38,272 nucleotides of DNA, from NCBI GenBank assembly GCA_009773185.1, contig WPIF01000025.1:1-38272 (forward strand), written 5' to 3'. The notes below the pieces were generated by a model that was not told where the DNA came from, did not search any database, and worked only from the letters and a program-made list of their open reading frames with translations. Made by a program: the position numbers and the translations under genes. Shown here one piece after another: positions 31,387 to 38,266 of the stretch. The stretch comes from Nitrospirota bacterium. Its GTDB lineage: Bacteria; Nitrospirota; Thermodesulfovibrionia; Thermodesulfovibrionales; UBA1546. Every line of letters starts with the position of its first letter. Position 1 is the stretch's first letter.

Positions 31387-32160
31387 TTAAAGCAACACGG
31401 CTTTCTTTCTCTGCATAATCCGCGAAAGAAGAATGCCAATTTCATACAAAATTATTATGGGTACCGCCATTAAAGTCTGATTAAAGGCATCCGGTGTCGG
31501 CGTAAGCACTGCCCCACCAACAAATGCAAAAAGAACCGCGTATTTTCTGTTTTTTGACAACGTCTTTGGGGTAACGAATCCGAGTTTTGTGAGAAAGATT
31601 ATGACCAGAGGAAGTTCAAAAATCGCGCCGAATGCCAAAATGAACTTAAGGCAAAAATCAATATAGCTACCCACAGAAAGCATGGGAACCATATTCTCTG
31701 TTTTATACCCAAGCAAAAAAGTCATTGCGAATGGAAGGATTACCAAAAAACAGAATACTGCACCTGCCGTAAACAGAGCAGTCGCAAAAAAAACAAAGGG
31801 CAGAAAATATTTCTTTTCTCTTGCCAGTAGTCCTGGTGAAATAAACTTCCACAACTGATAAAAAATTATCGGCAAAGAGAGAATAAATGATGCGATAAAA
31901 GAAACCTTAAGGTGCATCCAGAACGCCTCTCCAGGGGCAAGAAAAACAAGAGATACAGCGGTCTTTTCTTTTGCATGTATGTACGGCGTTGTAAAATCCA
32001 GTTTGAGTTCAGATTTGAGAGGAAGGGTCAAAAGTCCGAAAATCTTTTCCGAATAATTGAAAACAAAAGCAAATAGCAGAAAAACAGAGGCAAGAGATAC
32101 CAAAATCCTTTTGCGCAATTCAACAAGATGTTCTGTCAAAGGCAATTTTGACTCTTTCAA
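31387..32160 (-). CDS. tatC: twin-arginine translocase subunit TatC
   Basis: A 257-residue inner-membrane protein with six helices, the receptor for twin-arginine signal peptides. The N-terminus LTEHLVELRKRI, the periplasmic loop with PGEAFWMHLKVS and the P-rich FVGGAVLTPTPDAFNQ of the last helices are typical. The start is TTG, directly after the tatB stop (TAGTTG), with AAGGG 4 nt upstream. Cotranscribed with two TatA/B subunits; a probable substrate, the cytochrome with an SRRGLIKG signal, is encoded just upstream. Confidence 0.96.
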   Translation of the reverse strand: MKESKLPLTEHLVELRKRILVSLASVFLLFAFVFNYSEKIFGLLTLPLKSELKLDFTTPYIHAKEKTAVSLVFLAPGEAFWMHLKVSFIASFILSLPIIFYQLWKFISPGLLAREKKYFLPFVFFATALFTAGAVFCFLVILPFAMTFLLGYKTENMVPMLSVGSYIDFCLKFILAFGAIFELPLVIIFLTKLGFVTPKTLSKNRKYAVLFAFVGGAVLTPTPDAFNQTLMAVPIIILYEIGILLSRIMQRKKAVLL

Positions 32161-32427
32161 CTAACCCTTCCCTTCCTTTGCCCCTGGATCAGAATGATTT
32201 CCGTCTGCTTTTTTTTCTTCAGCGTTAGACTTAATAATGTCTTCAGACACCGCAAGTTGCTCTTTATATTCGTCTTCCATCCCGGCTTTTGCGGCATGAA
32301 CACCTTTTTTTATCTCATAAACCCACTTGCCGAGTGTCCGGCTAAATTCAGGGAGTTTTTGAGGGCCTATGACCAAAAGTGCAACAACAAAAATTATTAT
32401 TAATTCCTGTAATCCGATATCAAACAT
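32161..32427 (-). CDS. tatB: TatB-like translocase subunit
   Basis: An 88-residue protein with an N-terminal helix (about 3-20), the conserved GPQKLPEF hinge with its glycine and proline, an amphipathic helix and a charged tail. The glutamate at position 8 and the longer amphipathic region (TLGKWVYEIKKGVHAAKAG) favour TatB over TatA, but the two are hard to separate on sequence alone. GGGAG lies 4 nt before the ATG. Middle gene of the tatABC set. Confidence 0.85.
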   Translation of the reverse strand: MFDIGLQELIIIFVVALLVIGPQKLPEFSRTLGKWVYEIKKGVHAAKAGMEDEYKEQLAVSEDIIKSNAEEKKADGNHSDPGAKEGKG

Positions 32428-32453
32428 AAAACTCCCTAAAGTTTATTTGTGCC

Positions 32454-32672
32454 CTATACACATTTACCTTTTTCCTCTACCCCGGGATTTTTGTCTTCAA
32501 CAATGCTTTTCTTGGGAGTAACATCAATCTCATCAGGCTCGGTGGAAGACTTTTTGAAATTTTTGATAGCTTTTCCCATTCCGCTTGCCAGTTCCGGCAA
32601 CCTCTTGGCTCCAAACAGTACCATGACTATTACCAATATGACCATCAACTCAGGTAATCCAAGACCAAACAT
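32454..32672 (-). CDS. tatA: TatA translocase pore subunit
   Basis: A 72-residue protein with the classic TatA start [16 protein letters not shown], the [17 protein letters not shown] hinge and amphipathic helix (FGxxxLPxLxxxxGxxxxxF) and a short acidic tail ending in GKCV. TatA oligomerises to form the translocation path. AAGGAGG is about 7 nt from the ATG. It lies 58 bp downstream of the unusual tRNA and is probably in the same transcript. Confidence 0.93.
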   Translation of the reverse strand: MFGLGLPELMVILVIVMVLFGAKRLPELASGMGKAIKNFKKSSTEPDEIDVTPKKSIVEDKNPGVEEKGKCV

Positions 32673-32705
32673 AATATGCCTCCTTCTTTTTTTGAAATAT
32701 TAGGC

Positions 32706-32725
32706 AAGGGGGCTTACGCCCCTTT
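32706..32725. repeat. small GC palindrome between the tRNA and tatA
   Basis: AAGGGG and CCCCTT arms around a GCTTACG-type loop, 5 bp beyond the tRNA CCA end. It may protect the 3' end or terminate partially, but without a T run. It resembles the other dispersed GGGGGC palindromes of the window. Confidence 0.4.
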
Positions 32726-32730
32726 CCATT

Positions 32731-32827
32731 TGGAGGGGAGTAGTGCGAATCGAACACACCACGAGCTTTTTCAGCCACCGTACCGCAGGTTTTGCAGACC
32801 TGGTGGGGCACCAACCCCATACTCCCC
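32731..32827 (-). tRNA. tRNA-Sec-like tRNA with cysteine anticodon GCA
   Basis: A 97-nt tRNA including encoded CCA. The acceptor stem GGGGAGTA pairs perfectly with TACTCCCC (8 bp). The D arm is TGGGG/CCCCA with loop TTGGTG. The anticodon arm CAGGT/ACCTG has a 7-nt loop CTGCAAA, so U33 precedes anticodon GCA (Cys). A 26-nt variable arm can fold as TACG/CGTG plus GCT/AGC. The T arm GTGTG/CGCAC (5 bp) has loop TTCGATT. The 8+5-bp acceptor branch and long variable arm are those of bacterial tRNA-Sec, but the discriminator is U (Cys identity), not G. Minor cysteine tRNAs that mimic tRNA-Sec have been reported before; charging by CysRS is inference. Confidence 0.85.
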
Positions 32828-32863
32828 GTTTCTTGCCAGCCTGGCAGTCCCCTTTACTCTATG

Positions 32864-32938
32864 TTATTTGCCCACATCCGCCATATTGTTCGGATAGCAT
32901 TCATTACAGTTGTGCTGGGCGGTAATCCCGTATGCTTT
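32864..32938 (-). pseudogene. 3' remnant of a second split-Soret-type cytochrome gene
   Basis: On the minus strand it reads AYGITAQHNCNECYPNNM and stops shortly after. YGITAQHNC is identical to the end of the intact cytochrome, whose last haem motif is CTECHG; here it is CNECY and has lost the haem histidine. It begins directly after the 32940-32958 palindrome, which probably broke the gene. Confidence 0.7.
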
Positions 32939-32939
32939 A

Positions 32940-32958
32940 GCGGGGGCTATGCCCCCGC
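32940..32958. repeat. REP-like palindrome GCGGGGGC
   Basis: A perfect 8-bp stem with TAT loop, GCGGGGGC-TAT-GCCCCCGC, between the intact cytochrome gene and the 3' remnant. Very stable, and may also end or stabilise the cytochrome mRNA. Confidence 0.7.
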
Positions 32959-32985
32959 CTTGGCAATGTATTCAGGGGTTTCCAA

Positions 32986-33771
32986 TTATTTTGCTGGATT
33001 ACCCTTTGTGTTTATTTCCGGCACTTTAGCTCCGTGACATTCAGTACAGTTGTGCTGTGCTGTTATGCCGTAGACTAAGGCAGGCAGGTCATGTGTTGGT
33101 TTAAACTTGCCGTCAGCCAATTCATTTAACAGTTGTGCTGTGCGAACTGCTATATCTGCTGAAAGCCTGGCACACCTGTCTTTTCTCTCAGGGCTCCAAA
33201 ATCCGCGGTCTGCCTTCTTCATCCATTTGCCTACCGAAATATGGCAAAGAGGAGAGTCGCTTTTGCTTTTTATAATCTCTCCGGTTGTCTTTGGATTCTT
33301 TGGCTTATAAAGTGGCAGCTCTGTTTCGGAATAGTAATGTATAACTTCGTTGGTTATACGTTCACCGGTTTTATTGACGCCGGGTCCGGCTATCAGGTTT
33401 GCAGCAACAGCAGCCCCAAGCATTGTTCCACACATTGTCCCCCAGCCTACTACTCCACCGTGTCCCCACACAAAGGAATCTATCGGGAATGAGGTATACG
33501 GCTCCCCCACCTTTTTTTGAAGGGGGGTAAGTATCCCGGTAATAACTGCGTTCATACAAAATCCCTTATACCACTGGTTATAAGTTATATCTGCAACCTC
33601 TTCAAGGTCTAACTTTTTGTACGGCCATGGCAGCGGCGTCTCTTTAGCTTCCGCCTTTGACAAGAGACTCAGCCCTCCCATTGTCAGGGCAGCGACTCCT
33701 GCTGTACACACAGCGCCTTTAATAAGGCCCCGTCTTGACAACTTTTCATCTAACAACTTTCCATCTTCCAT
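32986..33771 (-). CDS. Tat-exported split-Soret-type cytochrome c
   Basis: A 261-residue periplasmic protein. The start at 33771 is fixed by GGAGG 8 nt upstream; the frame extends further upstream without a binding site. The N-terminus has a twin-arginine signal, SRRGLIKG, then a hydrophobic stretch to about residue 42. The central part has cysteine and glycine motifs (FCMNAVITG, GTMCGTMLGAAVAANL) of the C_GCAxxG_C_C-like family, and the single CxxCH (CTECHG) lies near the C-terminus. The pattern matches split-Soret cytochrome of sulfate reducers, a dimer with bis-histidine c haems. It is followed by the tRNA and tatABC, which suggests that this Tat operon serves it. Confidence 0.8.
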   Translation of the reverse strand: MEDGKLLDEKLSRRGLIKGAVCTAGVAALTMGGLSLLSKAEAKETPLPWPYKKLDLEEVADITYNQWYKGFCMNAVITGILTPLQKKVGEPYTSFPIDSFVWGHGGVVGWGTMCGTMLGAAVAANLIAGPGVNKTGERITNEVIHYYSETELPLYKPKNPKTTGEIIKSKSDSPLCHISVGKWMKKADRGFWSPERKDRCARLSADIAVRTAQLLNELADGKFKPTHDLPALVYGITAQHNCTECHGAKVPEINTKGNPAK

Positions 33772-34020
33772 AAATCTTACCTCCATATTTTTAATTAAGG
33801 GGGAACCCCCCTTGCCAATAAAACCATAATCCTTAGTATAAAATTTCAATGCAAAAGCAACGTATAGTAAAAAAAGTGGCCCTGCTTCAGAGTTATTTTT
33901 CAATAATTTCCGAAGCAGAGCCTATTTTAACGGGGAGAAAAGTTTGAAAAAACTTTCCTCATACAGGCAGTCAGCCTGTAATCCTTAAAAAACTTTGGCT
34001 CGGAGACTTCGGAACTGGGA

Positions 34021-34308
34021 TTAGACTCTTGGAGGACGTTCTTTCTGAAAGGAAATTAAGGATGAACTAAATGCAGGATTTGAAACCCTGTGAAAACCTG
34101 AAAATCCTAAAGGGATGAATTTGCTCTGACATTCATGTATGGAAACCATATCGGCATTTGAAGATAAGGACTGGCCCGCTTTATCGCATACATCAAGTGT
34201 GAGAAGCATTGCCTTGCCTTTATCAGATTCATGGGAAACCACCGGGTGTAACGGCGATATTACAGAAACAATAAGAGCGAATACTATTAATAAGCTTCCC
34301 GTCTTCAT
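34021..34308 (-). CDS. small secreted protein with two cysteines
   Basis: A 95-residue protein with a signal peptide (about 1-25, ending VVSH or just after). The mature part has two cysteines (LDVCDKAG and HECQSK) and ends in a basic FQKERPPRV tail. I do not recognise the family. No good ribosome binding site is present, so the start is uncertain. It stands alone between the cytochrome promoter region and the divergent acyltransferase gene. Confidence 0.5.
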   Translation of the reverse strand: MKTGSLLIVFALIVSVISPLHPVVSHESDKGKAMLLTLDVCDKAGQSLSSNADMVSIHECQSKFIPLGFSGFHRVSNPAFSSSLISFQKERPPRV

Positions 34309-34465
34309 GAAAGACTTTAAATAATATGCTTTATTGCTGTCAAGTTCAAATTATAATTATCATGGCCCGATAAATCCCTGTCCGCCGGAAATTTGTAATA
34401 TTGTCCATGATTTGTTTATAATATTTACTTACTGAAAATAAATTTTTAGCAAAATGAGGCACGGA

Positions 34466-35701
34466 ATGAAGAACAAGGTATATCTGATTGACGTAACAAA
34501 CAGGGACGGTGTCCAGACATCAAGAATACTCCTCCCGAAACTTTCAAAGACCATGCTCAACCTCTATCTCGATGAAATGGGCGTATACCAGAGCGAAATC
34601 GGGTTCCCTACGCTTAAGCATGAGGTAAATTATATCAATGGCAACCTTGAACTTGTGAAGGCAGGGGCCATAAAGAGAATCCACCTTGAGGGCTGGTGCA
34701 GGGCAGTCCCCGAGGATGTGAGGCTTACCTTTAAAAACTGTCCTGATATAAAACACCTGAACATATCCATATCCACCTCAGAGATAATGATACAGGGAAA
34801 GTTCCAGGGCCGAAAGACATTTAAGGATATTGTTAAAACAGCTATGGAGGCTGTAAAAACAGCAAAGGAATCAGGCGCAGAGACTGTCGGCCTCAATGCA
34901 GAAGACGCCTCCAGGACAGAACTTGACAGGCTGATAGAATTTGTAATTGCAGGCAAAGAGGCGGGAGCAGACAGATTCAGATACTGCGACACGCTCGGGA
35001 CTGACGACCCGATAACAATTTATGAAAGGATAAAGGCGCTTGCATTTGCAACAAAGTTCCCGATAGAGATGCACTGCCACAACGACCTCGGGATGGCAGA
35101 GGCGGTATCAGTGGCCGGCGCTCAGGGCGCGCTTGAAGGCGGAGCTGATTCATACATTAACACCACTATAAACGGATACGGAGAACGCTGCGGCAACTGT
35201 GACCTTGTCTCCACAATCCTTGCCCTTAAATTCTCACATGGGTTAAGTAAAAAAGTTCACCTTGACGAACATGTAGACCTGAAAAGGGCATGGAAGATTG
35301 CAAAATATGCATCATACGCATTCAATCTTCCAATTCCAATAAACCAGCCCGGTGTAGGTTCCAATGCCTTTGCCCACGAATCAGGCATCCATGCAGACGG
35401 CGCCCTCAAGGACAGAAGAAATTATGAGCTTTACGACCCGGAGGACGTTGGAAGAGGAGAGCCGGAGCTTCTCGAAACAGGAAGGGTTATCACAACAGGC
35501 GAGTATGGAGGGCTAAAAGGCTTCAGGCATGTCTATGACAAAATGGGAATCCATTTCAATGATGACAATGAGGCAAGAAATGTACTCGAGCTTGCCCAGT
35601 ATGCCAACCTGCATACACAGAAACCCCTCACTGACGATGAGCTGAGGTTTATGGCAAGTTACCCTGACATTGCAAGAAAGATAATGACTGTAAATCCGTA
35701 A
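34466..35701 (+). CDS. HMGL-family acyltransferase (homocitrate/isopropylmalate/Re-citrate synthase type)
   Basis: A 411-residue DRE-TIM metallolyase-fold enzyme condensing acetyl-CoA with a 2-oxoacid. The N-terminal DVTNRDGVQTSR supplies the metal and catalytic residues, HCHNDLGMA the metal histidines, and NGYGERCGN and FAHESGIHADG the later motifs. The ATG at 34466 is preferred to one four codons upstream because GAGG is 6 nt in front of it. At this length it lacks the C-terminal LeuA regulatory domain of a full isopropylmalate synthase, so homocitrate synthase or the anaerobic Re-citrate synthase is more likely than LeuA. No nif or leu gene adjoins it. The choice among substrates is inference. 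Confidence 0.85.
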   Translation: MKNKVYLIDVTNRDGVQTSRILLPKLSKTMLNLYLDEMGVYQSEIGFPTLKHEVNYINGNLELVKAGAIKRIHLEGWCRAVPEDVRLTFKNCPDIKHLNISISTSEIMIQGKFQGRKTFKDIVKTAMEAVKTAKESGAETVGLNAEDASRTELDRLIEFVIAGKEAGADRFRYCDTLGTDDPITIYERIKALAFATKFPIEMHCHNDLGMAEAVSVAGAQGALEGGADSYINTTINGYGERCGNCDLVSTILALKFSHGLSKKVHLDEHVDLKRAWKIAKYASYAFNLPIPINQPGVGSNAFAHESGIHADGALKDRRNYELYDPEDVGRGEPELLETGRVITTGEYGGLKGFRHVYDKMGIHFNDDNEARNVLELAQYANLHTQKPLTDDELRFMASYPDIARKIMTVNP

Positions 35702-35723
35702 TTTTATTTTATAGGCGGAATTT

Positions 35724-36215
35724 TTATTCTCCGGCCTTTTGCAGGACTTTATTATATAGGTCAGGGCTTATTCTGAACCCATACTTAATGGCTTCATTGA
35801 GATATGGCTTGACTTTGGGAATAATATTTTTATTCTTAAGTTCCAACAAAATGCCGATAGTTCCTATAATATGGAGTTTCATAGACTGGGCAACAATCCT
35901 TGCTTTATTGTCATCAAGCAAAATGGCATCAGCAGATATTTCAGATGCAAGCACTATAGCCTCTGCTTCTCCACCTCCGAAAAACTCAGAGAGTGCAGAC
36001 ACTGCAAGGGCATTGCTAACCCGTTTCTTTTCAATAAATCCTGATTTTAAGCCGGCTGAAACTTCAGTGTCGCCGGTTCTTCCAGCGCCTTTTTCAGCTA
36101 CCTCTATAAATACTGCTTCAGGGATAACTAATTTTTCATACAAGGCCAGTAGATGATGGAAAAGTTTAAGTCTGGATATGTTTATAAGCGGACTTGCATT
36201 AGATACAACGATCAA
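35724..36215 (-). CDS. PIN-like toxin, DUF3368 type
   Basis: A 163-residue protein. MIVVSNASPLINISRL is the first strand of DUF3368, a PIN-fold group; where classical PIN toxins have Asp, this has Asn (as do some members of the group). Further acidic residues are in place: E in FIEVAEKG, E83-type in GGGEAEAIVLA and the Asp pair in ILLDDNKAR. It overlaps the upstream antitoxin gene by 4 bp. Likely an RNase toxin of a type II pair. It is convergent with the acyltransferase gene, 22 bp away. Confidence 0.85.
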   Translation of the reverse strand: MIVVSNASPLINISRLKLFHHLLALYEKLVIPEAVFIEVAEKGAGRTGDTEVSAGLKSGFIEKKRVSNALAVSALSEFFGGGEAEAIVLASEISADAILLDDNKARIVAQSMKLHIIGTIGILLELKNKNIIPKVKPYLNEAIKYGFRISPDLYNKVLQKAGE

Positions 36216-36481
36216 TTTCTGTGTTTCCCTCGTCTCAGCCTTTTTATGGTCGCCATATCAGCAGCGAGGTCATCCTCTGTGTATTCTGCCTGCGGTATTT
36301 TTAAAGACCGTAAGAGTTCCATAAACTGCGCAAGGCTCATATTTGCAAGCTCCGCAGCCTTACCTATAGATACAAGCTTTTTCTGGAAGAGAAAGAGGGC
36401 TATGGATTCCCTGACAACATTGTCCGATTCGGGAAGTCCAACAGCCTTCATGCTTTTTAAAAGAGTCGTATCAACTTTCAT
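36212..36481 (-). CDS. UPF0175-family antitoxin
   Basis: An 89-residue protein. The core VRESIALFLFQKKLVSIGKAAELANMSLAQFMELL matches UPF0175 in pieces: a short helix followed by a predicted helix-turn-helix (SIGKAAELANMS). Such proteins are the partners of DUF3368 toxins. The acidic stretch YTEDDLAADM near the C-terminus is the usual toxin-binding tail. Its last codons overlap the toxin start (ATGA). Confidence 0.85.
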   Translation of the reverse strand: MKVDTTLLKSMKAVGLPESDNVVRESIALFLFQKKLVSIGKAAELANMSLAQFMELLRSLKIPQAEYTEDDLAADMATIKRLRRGKHRN

Positions 36482-36551
36482 AGATACATTTTATGATTGC
36501 AATGACAGAACTGTCAAGCAGAATTTATAAAAAATATAGCCCGCGCAGTTT

Positions 36552-36911
36552 CTAACGGGGTAAACCCGTTAACCCCTTCAAAACATTGTAGACCACTATT
36601 AACTCGCGCACTTCCATTTCAGGCAGTTCAGAAGATATAGCGTCAATATACTCCTTCTTCTGCCTGGCGTCTTGTTTCTTGTCCCGGAACACAACAGTCC
36701 CTTTGAAATCAAAGAAATCTTTCGCATTCACATTGAGGGATTTTGCCAGCGCTTCAAGGGTTTTAAATGAGGGCTGCGATAGCCCCCGCTCTAATCTGCT
36801 TATATATTCAACGCTCAACCCTGCCTTTTCAGCAAGACTTTCCTGGGTCAGCCTCGCGGCTTTCCGAATCTGTTTTATCCTCTTGCCCACCTGTTTGCTC
36901 ATATCCGCCAT
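36552..36911 (-). CDS. XRE-family transcriptional regulator
   Basis: A 119-residue protein with an N-terminal Cro/C1-type helix-turn-helix (about 8-62: GKRIKQIRKAARLTQESLA, then SVEYISRLERGLSQPS) and a C-terminal helical part (about 70-119) likely used for dimerisation. The ATG at 36911 is chosen because AGAGG is 6 nt upstream; the frame is open further upstream but without a binding site, and the extension is hydrophobic and unlike a regulator. Divergent from the TPR/barrel gene, so it may control that promoter and its own. It is not part of the neighbouring toxin-antitoxin pair. Confidence 0.88.
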   Translation of the reverse strand: MADMSKQVGKRIKQIRKAARLTQESLAEKAGLSVEYISRLERGLSQPSFKTLEALAKSLNVNAKDFFDFKGTVVFRDKKQDARQKKEYIDAISSELPEMEVRELIVVYNVLKGLTGLPR

Positions 36912-36991
36912 GAGATACCTCTTTTGACTTGATAATATGCGAACGCAGACTATGATAATAAGGAACTGTTGATACGATTTTATTTTAAAAC

Positions 36992-37021
36992 TTGGCATAT
37001 AAGGTCTACTTATGCTATACA
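36992..37021 (+). promoter_or_regulatory. possible promoter of the TPR/barrel gene
   Basis: TTGGCA (36992-36997) and TATACA (37016-37021) with an 18-bp spacer. It lies in the 173-bp divergent region between the XRE gene and the TPR gene, ahead of AGGAGG at 37071-37076. Confidence 0.4.
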
Positions 37022-37084
37022 ATGCCCATTATTAAAAATAACGCTAAATAAAAGGTAGTCCCATATACACAGGAGGTCATGGTT

Positions 37085-38266
37085 ATGCTTATGTTTAACA
37101 AACGGCAGATTTTTTTAATTACAATTATCACCTGTATCTTCATTCAATCTGTTTCTTTTGCACAGGATGCTCAATATCAGCCGCTTGTCTCTGGAATGGA
37201 GCATTACAAAAACGGCAAATACAAAGAAGCGCTTAATGAATTTCAAAAGGCGGTTACTATCTTTCCTGACGACCCTGATATCCCATTTTACATGGGTCTT
37301 GCGTATTTGCAACTCAATGAGTCAGAAAAAGCTGTTGAGTATTTCAAGAAGGCGCTTGCAAAAGATCCGGAATATACGGATGCTCATTTTCAACTTGGCG
37401 TAATTTTGATTCAACAAAAGTCATATCAGGATTCCATAGCCCATCTGGAGAAGGTCTATAAGAAAGAGCCTGCGAGAGAAGACCTTGGGTATTTTCTCGG
37501 CTTTGCCTATTATCAGACAGGCGATTATAAAAAAACTTTAAGTTATCTTGAGAAGGCTAAGACAAAGGATAAGACCATTGCAAGCCTTATTCTTTACTAT
37601 ACAGGACTTGCCCAACAGCAGCTTGGCAACAACAAAGAGGCATCAGCAGCTTATAAACAGATTATCATTACCGACCCGACGTCGCCGTTGGCAGAACCTT
37701 CACAAAGGCTCATCGCAACTTTAATAGTGAAAGAGATACCCAAGAAAAATTTCAGCATAGATTTAACCACCAAGCTTCAATATGACGACAATATAATCCT
37801 TGTCCCGACCACCAATGTCTTTAATCTGAGAAATAAGGAAAGAAAAAGCACTATAGAACTTTTCTATCTGAGGGGCGAGTATGTCTTTATAAGAAAACCC
37901 AATTTTGACCTTGCGGCATCCTACGGCTTTTACCAGACCATTACCAATAAAATGAGAGACATGGATGTTCAGGATCATATTCTTTCTCTCGACCTTTCAA
38001 AAAGGGGCAGCATGGGCCGTATGCCATACGACTTTAGAATTAACTATGCATATGATTACCTGCTCTCAGACTATCATTATCTCCTACAGAGGCATACTAT
38101 CAGACCTGTTTTTATACTCATGGAGAACAAGATAAACCTGAGTGTTTTTCAGTATGCATTTCAGGTTAAGGAGTGTAGATACCCACGGGCAAGCCCGTGG
38201 CACTTTTTCACAGAACAAGCTTCGCTTGACCTGAATCCTGGCTTTCCTGCCATTTCACGTATTTGA
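37085..38266 (+). CDS. TPR plus outer-membrane barrel protein, 3' end disrupted by a repeat
   Basis: A 393-residue protein as read. The start at 37085 is 8 nt after AGGAGG; ATGs at 37079 and 37091 are alternatives. A signal peptide (about 1-26, ending SFA) precedes four or five TPR motifs (about 30-200), and then a beta-rich region with alternating strands (from LTTKLQYDDNIILVP) like an outer-membrane barrel. The homologous part seems to stop near FQYAFQVKE; after it, the ACGGGC palindrome and unrelated sequence give a tail CRYPRASPWHFF... with no barrel character and a stop 6 bp before the window edge. Probably a gene interrupted by a dispersed repeat; the rest may lie beyond the window. Confidence 0.7.
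   Translation: MLMFNKRQIFLITIITCIFIQSVSFAQDAQYQPLVSGMEHYKNGKYKEALNEFQKAVTIFPDDPDIPFYMGLAYLQLNESEKAVEYFKKALAKDPEYTDAHFQLGVILIQQKSYQDSIAHLEKVYKKEPAREDLGYFLGFAYYQTGDYKKTLSYLEKAKTKDKTIASLILYYTGLAQQQLGNNKEASAAYKQIIITDPTSPLAEPSQRLIATLIVKEIPKKNFSIDLTTKLQYDDNIILVPTTNVFNLRNKERKSTIELFYLRGEYVFIRKPNFDLAASYGFYQTITNKMRDMDVQDHILSLDLSKRGSMGRMPYDFRINYAYDYLLSDYHYLLQRHTIRPVFILMENKINLSVFQYAFQVKECRYPRASPWHFFTEQASLDLNPGFPAISRI
38182..38200. repeat. REP-like palindrome inside the TPR/barrel gene
   Basis: The same CCACGGGCAAGCCCGTGG as at 59-77. It lies at the point where the coding sequence loses its barrel pattern, followed by a small CAAGC-TTC-GCTTG hairpin near 38216-38228. Confidence 0.8.

Noticed and set aside
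32731-32827. Calling this an ordinary selenocysteine tRNA (selC)
   Set aside because: The architecture fits, but the anticodon is GCA and not TCA and the discriminator is U, not G.
36912-37022. A 37-residue extension of the XRE regulator
   Set aside because: No binding site at the upstream start, and the extension overlaps the divergent promoter region; AGAGG supports the ATG at 36911.
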